Shown in pieces: positions 6,322 through 15,500 of a stretch of DNA of 18,210 bases (positions are counted from its first letter, which is position 1; each line of letters starts with the position of its first letter). This DNA is from Prevotellaceae bacterium UBA4361. GTDB taxonomy: Bacteria > Bacteroidota > Bacteroidia > Bacteroidales > Bacteroidaceae. The DNA lies in contig DGSN01000010.1 in assembly GCA_002393575.1 (NCBI GenBank), forward strand, positions 1-18,210. The letters run 5' to 3'. The notes under the pieces were generated by a model. That model did no database searches, was not told the DNA's origin, and was given only the letters and a program-made list of their open reading frames with translations. A program made the position numbers and the translations under genes.

Positions 6322-6762
6322 ATGGCAAAAGAAGTTGCTGGATTAATCAAATTACAGATTAAAGGTGGCGCTGCAAATCCATCACCTCCAGTAGGACCTG
6401 CTCTTGGTTCTAAGGGTATTAACATCATGGATTTTTGCAAGCAGTTCAACGCCAGAACTCAGGATAAAGCAGGTAAGATTCTGCCTGTTGTTATCTCTTA
6501 CTATGCTGATAAGTCGTTCGATTTCGTCATCAAGACTCCTCCTGCTGCAGTTCAGCTTTTGGAGATTGCCAAGACCAAGAAGGGTTCTTCAGAGCCTAAC
6601 CGTTCGAAGGTAGCTGAAGTGACATGGGATCAGATTCGTACTATCGCAGAAGATAAGATGCCTGATTTGAATTGCTTCACAGTTGAATCTGCAATGAAGA
6701 TGGTTGCAGGTACAGCTCGTAGTATGGGTATCAAGGTTAAAGGTGAATTCCCTGGTAAATAA
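6322..6762 (+). CDS. rplK: 50S ribosomal protein uL11
   Basis: L11 is a component of the GTPase-associated centre at the base of the L12 stalk; it binds 23S rRNA and is the site of thiostrepton action in other bacteria. The 146-aa product shows the conserved N-terminal loop PSPPVGPALGSKGINIMDFCK (20-40) and a C-terminal rRNA-binding domain ending MGIKVKGEFPGK. Length is normal. It is 19 nt upstream of rplA, the standard partner. Confidence 0.97.
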   Translation: MAKEVAGLIKLQIKGGAANPSPPVGPALGSKGINIMDFCKQFNARTQDKAGKILPVVISYYADKSFDFVIKTPPAAVQLLEIAKTKKGSSEPNRSKVAEVTWDQIRTIAEDKMPDLNCFTVESAMKMVAGTARSMGIKVKGEFPGK

Positions 6763-6781
6763 TTAAAAACTTCAATTTGAA

Positions 6782-7474
6782 ATGAGTAAACTTACAAAAA
6801 ATCAGAAGACAGTTGCTGATAAGATTGAGGCAGGGAAAGCTTACACTTTGAGTGAGGCTGCGAACTTGGTGAAGGAAATCACTTTCACAAAGTTTGATGC
6901 TTCGGTTGATATCGACATGCGTTTGGGTGTTGACCCACGCAAGGCAAATCAGATGGTTCGTGGTGTAGTATCACTCCCTAACGGTACTGGTAAGCAGGTC
7001 CGCGTTCTCTGTTTGTGTACTTCCGATCAGGAAGCAGCTGCAACAGAAGCTGGTGCTGACTACGTTGGTCTCGACGAGTATATCGAGAAAATCAAGGGTG
7101 GCTGGACAGACGTTGATGTCATCATCACAATGCCTTCGTGCATGGGTAAGATTGGTGCTCTCGGTCGTGTTCTCGGTCCTCGTGGTTTGATGCCAAATCC
7201 AAAGAGTGGTACTGTGACAATGGACGTAGCAAAGGCTGTACGTGAAGTAAAGCAAGGTAAGATTGACTTCAAGGTTGATAAGAGTGGTATTGTTCATGCT
7301 TCAATCGGCAAGGTATCGTTCGATGCTCAGAAGATTAAGGAGAATGCGCAGGAGTTCATCAACACAATCATCAAGCTGAAGCCATCTACTGCAAAAGGTA
7401 CATACATCAAGAGCATTTATCTTTCAAGTACAATGAGCAAGGGTGTCAAGGTTGACCCTAAATCTGTTGAATAA
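6782..7474 (+). CDS. rplA: 50S ribosomal protein uL1
   Basis: L1 forms the mobile L1 stalk, which helps release deacylated tRNA from the E site. In many bacteria it represses its own operon by binding a leader mRNA. The 230-aa length is normal. Family motifs include GVDPRKANQMVRG and MGKIGALGRVLGPRGLMPNPKSGTV (given here in part), then the C-terminal segment STMSKGVKVDP. I could not identify an L1-binding mRNA mimic in the short nusG-rplK gap. rplJ starts 17 nt downstream. Confidence 0.97.
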   Translation: MSKLTKNQKTVADKIEAGKAYTLSEAANLVKEITFTKFDASVDIDMRLGVDPRKANQMVRGVVSLPNGTGKQVRVLCLCTSDQEAAATEAGADYVGLDEYIEKIKGGWTDVDVIITMPSCMGKIGALGRVLGPRGLMPNPKSGTVTMDVAKAVREVKQGKIDFKVDKSGIVHASIGKVSFDAQKIKENAQEFINTIIKLKPSTAKGTYIKSIYLSSTMSKGVKVDPKSVE

Positions 7475-7491
7475 TCAAAATAGACTGAATC

Positions 7492-8013
7492 ATGAAGAAA
7501 GAAGATAAAAGCTTATTAATCGAACAGCTTGCACAGACTCTTGGCGAGTATCCACATTTCTACATTGTTGATGTTACTGGCTTGGACAGTGCTACAACAA
7601 GTGCTCTGCGTAGAGAGTGCTTCCAGAATGAGATTAAGCTTCAGGTTGTGAAGAACACTCTCTTCGAGAAGGCTCTTGAGAAGGTTGGCGGTGATTTCGC
7701 TGCTCTTCAGACAGCTCTTAAGGGTAATACAGGTATTATGTTCTGCCAGACGGCAAACGCACCTGCAAAGCTCATCAAGAAGTTTGCTAAGGGCCACAAC
7801 GACATGCCAGGTCTCAAGGCTGCATACGCAGAGGAAAGCGTTTACGTTGGTGCAGACCAGCTCGATGCACTTTGTGCAATCAAGAGCAAGAACGAACTCA
7901 TTGCAGAGGTTGTTTCTGCTCTCGAAGGTCCACTCAACGGCATTCTCTCTGGTATCGATGGTGGTACCACTATTCACGGATTGCTTGATGCAATCGAAGA
8001 AAAGAACGCTTAA
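7492..8013 (+). CDS. rplJ: 50S ribosomal protein uL10
   Basis: L10 anchors L7/L12 dimers to the ribosome. The 173-aa protein has the family N-terminal domain (FYIVDVTGLDSATTSALRRE; VVKNTLFEKAL) and a C-terminal helix for L12 binding (NGILSGIDGGTTIHGLLDAI). Length is normal. The L10-L12 complex autoregulates translation of this pair in E. coli; the 17-nt gap to rplA leaves any such site to lie within rplA. A small hairpin follows the stop codon. Confidence 0.96.
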   Translation: MKKEDKSLLIEQLAQTLGEYPHFYIVDVTGLDSATTSALRRECFQNEIKLQVVKNTLFEKALEKVGGDFAALQTALKGNTGIMFCQTANAPAKLIKKFAKGHNDMPGLKAAYAEESVYVGADQLDALCAIKSKNELIAEVVSALEGPLNGILSGIDGGTTIHGLLDAIEEKNA

Positions 8014-8024
8014 ACAGCGTCTTT

Positions 8025-8042
8025 CCCACGATGTGGGTTTCT
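8025..8042 (+). other. Small hairpin with T-run between rplJ and rplL
   Basis: CCCAC (8025-8029), loop GAT, GTGGG (8033-8037), then TTTCT. It is short and probably a weak attenuator or pause site at best. The rest of the 75-nt gap is A/T-rich leader to rplL. Confidence 0.4.
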
Positions 8043-8088
8043 AATTAATAAAAATAAAAAACAAATAACCATTAAAATTTTAGAAAAA

Positions 8089-8463
8089 ATGGCAGATATT
8101 AAAGCTATTGCTGAAGAATTGGTAAATTTGACAGTAAAGGAAGTAAGTGAACTTAAGACTCTCCTTAAGGAGGAGTATGGTATTGAGCCTGCTGCTGCAG
8201 CTGTTGCTGTTGCTGCTGGTCCTGCAGCTGGCGAAGCTGCTGTTGAGGAAAAGACATCTTTCGATGTTGTTCTCAAGAGCGCAGGTGCTGCTAAGCTTCA
8301 GGTTGTAAAGGCAGTGAAGGAAGCTGCTGGTCTTGGTCTTAAGGAAGCTAAGGACCTCGTTGATGCTGCTCCTACAAACATCAAGGAAGGCGTTGACAAG
8401 GCTACTGCTGAAGCACTCAAGGCTGCTCTCGAAGCTGCTGGTGCTGAAGTTGAAATCAAGTAA
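8089..8463 (+). CDS. rplL: 50S ribosomal protein bL12 (L7/L12)
   Basis: L7/L12 is the multi-copy acidic stalk protein that recruits translational GTPases. The 124-aa product has an N-terminal dimerisation/L10-binding region (1-~35), an alanine-rich hinge (about 39-53, AAAAVAVAAGPAAGEAA) and the conserved C-terminal domain (KTSFDVVLKSAGAAKLQVVK; GLGLKEAKDLVDAAP). Length is normal. Two hairpins with T-runs follow, suggesting that much transcription stops here, in line with the need for more L12 than RNA polymerase. Confidence 0.97.
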   Translation: MADIKAIAEELVNLTVKEVSELKTLLKEEYGIEPAAAAVAVAAGPAAGEAAVEEKTSFDVVLKSAGAAKLQVVKAVKEAAGLGLKEAKDLVDAAPTNIKEGVDKATAEALKAALEAAGAEVEIK

Positions 8464-8486
8464 TTTCGTCACTTCAATACAAGTTT

Positions 8487-8525
8487 GGTTAAGAATCCTC
8501 AGGTTGAGGGTTCTTAACCTTTTTG
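8487..8525 (+). terminator. Strong intrinsic terminator/attenuator between rplL and rpoB
   Basis: GGTTAAGAATCCTC (8487-8500) pairs with GAGGGTTCTTAACC (8506-8519), 14 bp with one G-U pair and a 5-nt loop, followed by TTTTT. By position it corresponds to the rplL-rpoB attenuator of E. coli; partial readthrough must occur unless rpoB has its own promoter. Confidence 0.88.
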
Positions 8526-8539
8526 TGTCTTGTGCGCAC

Positions 8540-8580
8540 GTGCGTATGCGCTTATATAAGGAAATGCGCACTTTTTCTCT
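8540..8580 (+). terminator. Second hairpin with T-run in the rplL-rpoB gap
   Basis: GTGCGTAT (8540-8547) pairs with ATGCGCAC (8564-8571), 8 bp with one G-U pair, then TTTTTCTCT. The loop holds the palindrome CTTATATAAG (8551-8560). It is weaker than the terminator 15 nt upstream and could be a back-up terminator or another regulatory structure. Confidence 0.45.
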
Positions 8581-8596
8581 CTTAAAATCCCCTTAT

Positions 8597-8673
8597 TGCG
8601 AGTAGGAATCCCATCAGTCATCCAATTTTCATGTTGTTTCTACTCGTGTTTCTTAGAAATTTTTCGAAAAATT
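8597..8673 (+). promoter_or_regulatory. rpoB leader: stem-loop plus 16-bp palindrome
   Basis: CGAGTAGGAA (8599-8608) pairs with TTTCTACTCG (8637-8646), one G-U pair, with a 28-nt loop. Then AATTTTTCGAAAAATT (8658-8673) is a perfect 16-bp palindrome ending 14 nt before the rpoB ATG. No consensus TAnnTTTG promoter is visible in this gap. A role in rpoB expression is an inference. Confidence 0.4.
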
Positions 8674-8687
8674 AACAATACATAGAG

Positions 8688-11600
8688 ATGTCTAAAATCG
8701 TAAACAATCGAGTTGACTTTTCCACAGTGAAGAATCCGGTTCCATATCCGGACTTCCTTGATGTGCAGCTCAAGTCGTTCCGTGACTTCCTGCAATTGGA
8801 CACCCCACCAGAAAAGCGCAAGAATGATGGTCTCTACAAGGTGTTTGCTGAGAACTTCCCAATCCAGGACACCCGTAATAACTTCAGCCTTGAGTTTTTG
8901 GACTATTACATCGACGCTCCTCGCTACACTATTGAGGAATGCCTTGAGCGTGGCCTTACTTACAGTGTGCCATTGAAGGCAAAACTGAAGCTTTCTTGCT
9001 CTGACCCTGACCATGTTGACTTTGACACCACTGTTGAAGATGTATTCCTCGGTCCGATTCCTTACATGACCGACAATGGTACGTTTGTCATCAATGGTGC
9101 TGAACGAGTTGTGGTTTCTCAGCTCCACCGTTCACCTGGTGTGTTCTTTGGTTCGAGTGTTCATGCCAATGGTACTCCTCTTTTCTCAGCTCGTATCATC
9201 CCGTTCAAGGGTTCGTGGATTGAGTTTGCGACGGACATCAACAACGTGATGTATGCTTACATCGACCGTAAGAAGAAGTTGCCTGTAACTACGCTTCTCC
9301 GTGCCATCGGTTACGAATCGGATAAGGAAATCCTTCGTATTTTCAATTTGGCAGAGGAAGTGAAGGCTAACAAGACGAATCTGAAGAAGGTTCTTGGATG
9401 TAAGTTGGCAGCACGTGTATTGAAGTCATGGACAGAGGACTTCGTTGATGAGGAAACAGGTGAAGTTGTTTCCATCGAACGTAATGAAATGGTGATTGAC
9501 CGTGAAACTGTCCTGACAGAAGAACACATTGACCTCATTCTTGAAACAGGTGTTGAGTACATTCTTGTCCACAAGGAAGAGACCAATGCATCTGATTATG
9601 CCATCATTTTCAACACACTTTCAAAGGACCCAAGTAACTCTGAGAAGGAAGCTGTTGTTTATATTTATCGTCAGTTGCGCAATGCAGACCCTGCCGATGA
9701 TACGTCAGCTCGCGAAGTAATCAACAATTTGTTCTTCTCTGAAAAGCGTTATGACTTGGGTGAAGTTGGTCGTTATCGTATCAACAAGAAGTTGGAACTT
9801 GATACTGACCCTAACACCCGTGTGTTGACAAAAGAAGATATTATCGAAATCATCAAGTACCTTGTTGAATTGGCAAATTCCAAGGCTGTCGTTGATGATA
9901 TCGACCACTTGAGCAACCGTCGCGTCCGCACCGTTGGCGAGCAGCTCTCCAACCAGTTCGCTATTGGTTTGGCACGTATGAGCCGTACCATTCGCGAGCG
10001 TATGAATGTGCGTGACAACGAAGTGTTCAAGCCAACAGAACTGATTAATGCCAAGACTATTTCCAGCGTTATCAACTCGTTCTTTGGTACCAACGCACTT
10101 TCTCAGTTCATGGACCAGACCAACCCGCTTGCCGAGGTTACTCACAAGCGTCGTCTTTCTGCCCTCGGTCCTGGTGGTCTTTCTCGTGAACGTGCAGGCT
10201 TCGAGGTTCGTGACGTACACTATACTCACTATGGCCGACTCTGTCCTATTGAGTCTCCAGAAGGTCCAAACATCGGTCTGATTTCATCACTTTGCGTCTA
10301 TGCAAAGATTAACAATCTCGGTTTCATTGAAACGCCTTACCGTAAGGTTCATGACAGTGTTGTGGATATTGAACCAGAACACATCGTTTACCTTTCTGCA
10401 GAAGAGGAAGAGGCAAAGATTATCGGTCAGGGAAATGCGCCACTCACAGAGGACGGACATTTCATCCGCAAGGTCGTTAAGTGTCGTAAGGATGCCGACT
10501 ATCCAGTGGTTCCACCTTCAGAGGTTGACCTTGTCGATGTGGCTCCACAGCAGATTGCATCTATTGCTGCTGCCCTCATCCCATTCCTTGAGCACGACGA
10601 TGCTCACCGTGCCCTCATGGGTTCGAACATGATGCGCCAGGCAGTTCCACTCCTTCGTACTGAGGCACCAATTGTTGGTACAGGTATCGAGAAGCAGGTT
10701 TGCGAGGATTCTCGTACAATGATTACCGCAGAGGGCGATGGTGTTGTTGAGTATGTAGATGCAACTACCATTCGTATTCTTTACGACCGCACGGAAGACG
10801 AGGAATTTGTCAGCTTCGAGCCTGCTGTCAAGGAGTACAAGTTGCCTAAGTTCCGTCGCACTAACCAGAATATGACTATCGACCTTCGTCCAATTTGCGA
10901 CCGTGGTCAGCGTGTGAAGAAGGGCGATATTCTTACAGAAGGTTATGCAACTGCTGACGGTGAGTTGGCACTTGGTCGCAACCTCCTTGTGGCTTACATG
11001 CCTTGGAAGGGTTACAACTATGAGGACGCCATCGTTCTCAACGAGCGCGTTGTTCGTGACGACCTTCTCACATCTGTTCATGTGGATGAGTTCTCTCTCG
11101 AAGTACGTGAAACCAAACGTGGCGTTGAGGAACTCACTTCAGATATTCCAAATGTCAGCGAAGATGCAACCAAGGACCTCGACGAAAACGGTATTGTTCG
11201 CGTAGGTGCTCGCATCGAGCCAGGCGACATTCTGATTGGTAAGATTACTCCAAAGGGAGAGTCAGACCCATCTCCAGAAGAAAAACTCCTTCGTGCCATC
11301 TTTGGTGACAAGGCTGGCGATGTGAAGGATGCTTCCCTCAAGGCTACTCCATCGTTGAGTGGTGTTGTTATTGACAAGAAACTCTTCTCGAAAGTCATCA
11401 AGACTCGTGCTGAAAAGACTGCTGACCGCAAGGAACTTCCAAAGATTGACAAGGAATTCCAAGACAAGATTGACGATTTCAAAGCCATCCTCATCGACAA
11501 GTTGCTCACCCTCACCAAGGGTAAGGTGTCAATGGGTGTGAAGGACAGCCTCGGTGCTGAAATCATACCAGAAGGCTCTAAGTTCGTTGCTCCAGCACTT

Positions 11601-12497
11601 GAAATTCTCGACTATGCTTCTGTTCAGCTTAGTGGTTGGACAGACGACGAGCACACCAACACGTTGATTCGTCAGCTCGTCATCAACTATCTCAAGAAAT
11701 ACAAGCTTCTTGATGCAGAACTCAAGCGCAAGAAGTTTGCCCTCACTATTGGCGATGAACTCCCATCGGGCATCATCCAGATGGCAAAGGTTTACATTGC
11801 TAAGAAACGTAAGATTGGTGTTGGAGACAAGATGGCAGGTCGCCACGGTAACAAGGGTATTGTTTCCAAGGTGGTTCGCCAGGAGGATATGCCATTCCTT
11901 GAGGACGGTACTCCTGTCGATATCGTGCTCAACCCTCTGGGTGTGCCATCTCGTATGAACATCGGTCAGATTTTCGAAGCCGTCCTCGGCTCTGCTGGTG
12001 CCAAACTCGGTGTGAAGTTCGCAACTCCAATCTTCGATGGTGCTCACCTCGACGACCTCTGCGAATGGACCGACAAGGCTAAGCTTCCTCGCTACGGACG
12101 TACTTATCTCTACAATGGTGAAACAGGCCTTCGCTTCGACCAGCCAGCCACAGTGGGTGTCACCTACATGTTGAAACTCGGCCACATGGTTGAAGACAAG
12201 ATGCACGCTCGTTCCATTGGTCCTTACTCGCTCATCACTCAGCAGCCTCTTGGTGGTAAAGCACAATTCGGTGGTCAGCGTTTCGGAGAAATGGAAGTTT
12301 GGGCACTCGAAGCTTTCGGTGCATCCCACGTTCTCCAGGAGATTCTCACCATCAAGTCCGACGACGTCACTGGTCGTTCGAAGGCATACGAGGCTATCGT
12401 GAAGGGCGATGCTATGCCAACTCCAGGCATTCCTGAATCCCTCAACGTGCTCCTCCACGAGCTTCGCGGACTTGGACTGAGCATCACCCTTGACTAA
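8688..12497 (+). CDS. rpoB: DNA-directed RNA polymerase subunit beta
   Basis: The beta subunit forms one pincer of RNA polymerase and much of the active-site wall and RNA exit path. The 1269-aa product is full length for Bacteroidota. The rifampicin pocket reads FFGTNALSQFMDQTNPLAEV then THKRRLSALGPGGLSRERAG. Positions equal to E. coli Q513, D516, H526 and S531 are unchanged (Q473, D476, H486, S491), so no classic resistance change is seen; E. coli S522 is Ala482. Further family blocks are CPIESPEGPNIGLISSL, KVSMGVKDSLGAEI, GVGDKMAGRHGNKGIVSKV and the C-terminal QRFGEMEVWALEAFGA. The gene is 90 nt upstream of rpoC and is preceded by a structured leader. Confidence 0.98.
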   Translation: MSKIVNNRVDFSTVKNPVPYPDFLDVQLKSFRDFLQLDTPPEKRKNDGLYKVFAENFPIQDTRNNFSLEFLDYYIDAPRYTIEECLERGLTYSVPLKAKLKLSCSDPDHVDFDTTVEDVFLGPIPYMTDNGTFVINGAERVVVSQLHRSPGVFFGSSVHANGTPLFSARIIPFKGSWIEFATDINNVMYAYIDRKKKLPVTTLLRAIGYESDKEILRIFNLAEEVKANKTNLKKVLGCKLAARVLKSWTEDFVDEETGEVVSIERNEMVIDRETVLTEEHIDLILETGVEYILVHKEETNASDYAIIFNTLSKDPSNSEKEAVVYIYRQLRNADPADDTSAREVINNLFFSEKRYDLGEVGRYRINKKLELDTDPNTRVLTKEDIIEIIKYLVELANSKAVVDDIDHLSNRRVRTVGEQLSNQFAIGLARMSRTIRERMNVRDNEVFKPTELINAKTISSVINSFFGTNALSQFMDQTNPLAEVTHKRRLSALGPGGLSRERAGFEVRDVHYTHYGRLCPIESPEGPNIGLISSLCVYAKINNLGFIETPYRKVHDSVVDIEPEHIVYLSAEEEEAKIIGQGNAPLTEDGHFIRKVVKCRKDADYPVVPPSEVDLVDVAPQQIASIAAALIPFLEHDDAHRALMGSNMMRQAVPLLRTEAPIVGTGIEKQVCEDSRTMITAEGDGVVEYVDATTIRILYDRTEDEEFVSFEPAVKEYKLPKFRRTNQNMTIDLRPICDRGQRVKKGDILTEGYATADGELALGRNLLVAYMPWKGYNYEDAIVLNERVVRDDLLTSVHVDEFSLEVRETKRGVEELTSDIPNVSEDATKDLDENGIVRVGARIEPGDILIGKITPKGESDPSPEEKLLRAIFGDKAGDVKDASLKATPSLSGVVIDKKLFSKVIKTRAEKTADRKELPKIDKEFQDKIDDFKAILIDKLLTLTKGKVSMGVKDSLGAEIIPEGSKFVAPALEILDYASVQLSGWTDDEHTNTLIRQLVINYLKKYKLLDAELKRKKFALTIGDELPSGIIQMAKVYIAKKRKIGVGDKMAGRHGNKGIVSKVVRQEDMPFLEDGTPVDIVLNPLGVPSRMNIGQIFEAVLGSAGAKLGVKFATPIFDGAHLDDLCEWTDKAKLPRYGRTYLYNGETGLRFDQPATVGVTYMLKLGHMVEDKMHARSIGPYSLITQQPLGGKAQFGGQRFGEMEVWALEAFGASHVLQEILTIKSDDVTGRSKAYEAIVKGDAMPTPGIPESLNVLLHELRGLGLSITLD

Positions 12498-12587
12498 ATC
12501 AAAACATTAAAAACGAAGGTGATAATTAAAGAAACGCATCTCTGCATTCCTGTTTTTTAATTGTTACTTTTTAATTCTTGAAACAAG

Positions 12588-15500
12588 ATGGCTTTTAAGA
12601 AAGAATCAAAGACAAAGACTAATTTCACCAAGATAACCATTGGTCTCGCATCTCCAGAGGAAATCCTTGAGAATTCCTTCGGTGAGGTACTCAAGCCAGA
12701 GACCATCAACTACCGCACCTATAAGCCTGAACGCGACGGACTTTTCTGCGAGCGCATTTTCGGTCCTACCAAGGACTACGAGTGCCATTGTGGTAAGTAC
12801 AAGCGCATTCGCTACAAGGGCATCGTCTGCGACCGATGCGGTGTGGAAGTTACCGAGAAGAAAGTACGTCGTGAGCGCACAGGCCACATTGCATTGGTTG
12901 TGCCTGTTGCCCACATTTGGTATTTCCGTTCGCTTCCTAACAAGATTGGCTACCTCCTCGGTTTGCCAACCAAGAAGCTCGATGCCGTAATCTACTACGA
13001 ACGCTACATCATTATCCAGGCAGGTGCTGCTGAAGATGCTGAGAAGAACACTCTCAACTACGAACTTCTCTCTGAGGAAGAGTATTGGGACGTTGTTGAC
13101 AGCCTTCCAGAAGAGAATCAGCAACTTCCTGACGATGACCCTCAGAAGTTCATCGCCATGATGGGTGCAGAGGCAATCGAGTATATGCTCAAACGCATCG
13201 ACCTCGACCACCTTGCTAACCAGCTCCGTGCTCAGGCAGGTGAGGAAGGTTCACAGCAGCGTAAGCAGGAGGCACTCAAGCGTTTGCAGGTGGTTGAAGC
13301 ATTCCGTTCTTCTCGTGGCAAAAACAAGCCAGAGTGGATGATTATGCACAACATTCCAGTCACTCCGCCTGACCTCCGTCCGCTCGTTCCGCTCGATGGT
13401 GGACGTTTCGCCACTTCCGACCTCAACGACCTCTATCGTCGTGTCATCATTCGTAACAACCGTCTGAAACGACTCATCGAAATCAAGGCTCCTGAAGTCA
13501 TTCTCCGTAATGAAAAGCGTATGCTTCAGGAAGCAGTGGATAGCCTTTTCGACAACTCCCGTAAGGCTTCGGCAGTGAAGTCCGATTCCAACCGTCCGCT
13601 CAAGTCTCTTTCTGACTCCCTCAAGGGTAAGCAAGGACGTTTCCGTCAGAACCTCCTCGGTAAGCGTGTTGACTATTCTGCACGTTCCGTTATCGTCGTC
13701 GGTCCTGAATTGAAGATGGGCGAGTGTGGTCTTCCAAAACTCATGGCAGCCGAACTCTACAAGCCATTCATCATCCGCAAGCTCATCGAGCGTGGCATTG
13801 TCAAGACCGTCAAGTCCGCCAAGAAGATTGTTGACCGTCGCGACGACGTGGTTTGGGATATTCTCGAAAACGTGATGAAGGGTCATCCAGTGCTTCTCAA
13901 CCGTGCTCCTACACTTCACCGTCTCGGTATTCAGGCATTCCAGCCAAAGATGATTGAAGGTAAGGCAATTCAGCTCCACCCACTCGCATGTACGGCGTTC
14001 AATGCCGACTTCGATGGTGACCAGATGGCTGTTCACCTTCCTCTCTCCAACGAGGCAATCCTTGAGGCCCAGCTTCTGATGCTTCAGAGCCACAACATCC
14101 TTTCTCCTGCCAGTGGTGAACCTGTCACCGTTCCTTCTCAGGACATGGTGCTTGGTCTCTACTACATCTCCAAGATGCGTCCAGGAGCCAAGGGTGCAGG
14201 ACTCACCTTCTATGGTCCAGAAGAGGCTATCATTGCCTACAACGAAGGACGTGTCGATGTGCATGCGCCAATCAAGTGCCTTGTGCTCGATGTGGATGAC
14301 AACAACAACTACATCAAGCACATCGTTGAAACAACCGTTGGTCGAATCATCATCAACGAGATCGTTCCAGACGAAGTTGGTTTCGTGAACGATGTCATCG
14401 GTAAGAAAGCCCTCAAGAAAGTCATCACCAAGGTTATCAAGACCGTAGGTATGGCACGTGCTTGCGAATTCCTCGATGGTATCAAGGACCTCGGTTATCG
14501 CCGTGCTTACGAAGGTGGACTTTCCTTCGTGCTCGACGACATCATCATCCCTGAAGCTAAGAAGCAGATTGTGGAAGATGGTAATAACCACGTTGAGCAA
14601 ATCCAGATGGCATACGGAATGGGTATGATTACCGATAAGGACCGTTATCAGCAGGTAATTGATACATGGACCAAGGCAAATGAATCCCTCAAGAAGACCC
14701 TCATGAAGGAAATGACCGAAGCCGACCAGGGCTTCAACGCAGTCTTCATGATGCTCGACTCTGGAGCCCGTGGTTCTGCCGACCAGATTGCACAGCTTGC
14801 AGGTATGCGTGGTCTGATGGCAAAGCCTCAGAAGGCAGGTGCTTCCGATGCCAACATCATCGAGAACCCAATCCTTTCCAACTTCAAAGAAGGTATGTCC
14901 GTGCTCGAATACTTCATCTCCACTCACGGTGCTCGTAAGGGTCTTGCCGACACAGCCCTCAAGACAGCCGACGCAGGTTATCTGACTCGTCGTCTTGTTG
15001 ACGTGAGCCACGATGTGATTATTACAGAAGAAGACTGTGGCACGCTTCGCGGACTCTTCTGCTCAGCACTCAAGGATGGCGACCGCGTCGTTGCTTCCCT
15101 CGCCGAGCGAATCCTCGGACGTGTTTCCGTTCACGATATTACACACCCAGAAACCCAAGAACTCATCGTTGCCAGTGGTGAGGAAATCAACGAGCGCATC
15201 GCTGCTGAAATCGAAGCAGCAGGCATCGAAACCGTTGAAATCCGCTCAGTGCTCACTTGCGAAAGCAAGCATGGCGTTTGCCAGAAGTGCTACGGACGCA
15301 ACCTCGCTACAGCCAAGATGGTTCAGAAGGGTGAAGCAGTCGGTGTCATCGCAGCACAAGCCATTGGTGAGCCTGGTACTCAGCTGACCCTCCGTACATT
15401 CCACGCCGGTGGTGTTGCAGGTAACGCAGCTGCAAATGCACAAATTGTTGCTCGCAACAAGACGCGTCTCGACTTCGACGAACTCCGCACCATCGATGCA

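Noticed and set aside
13251..15011. 586-codon open frame on the minus strand inside rpoC
   Set aside because: It is fully antisense to rpoC across conserved catalytic regions; the product is rich in H, V, L, T and N and has no recognisable domain. It arises from the biased codon use of rpoC.
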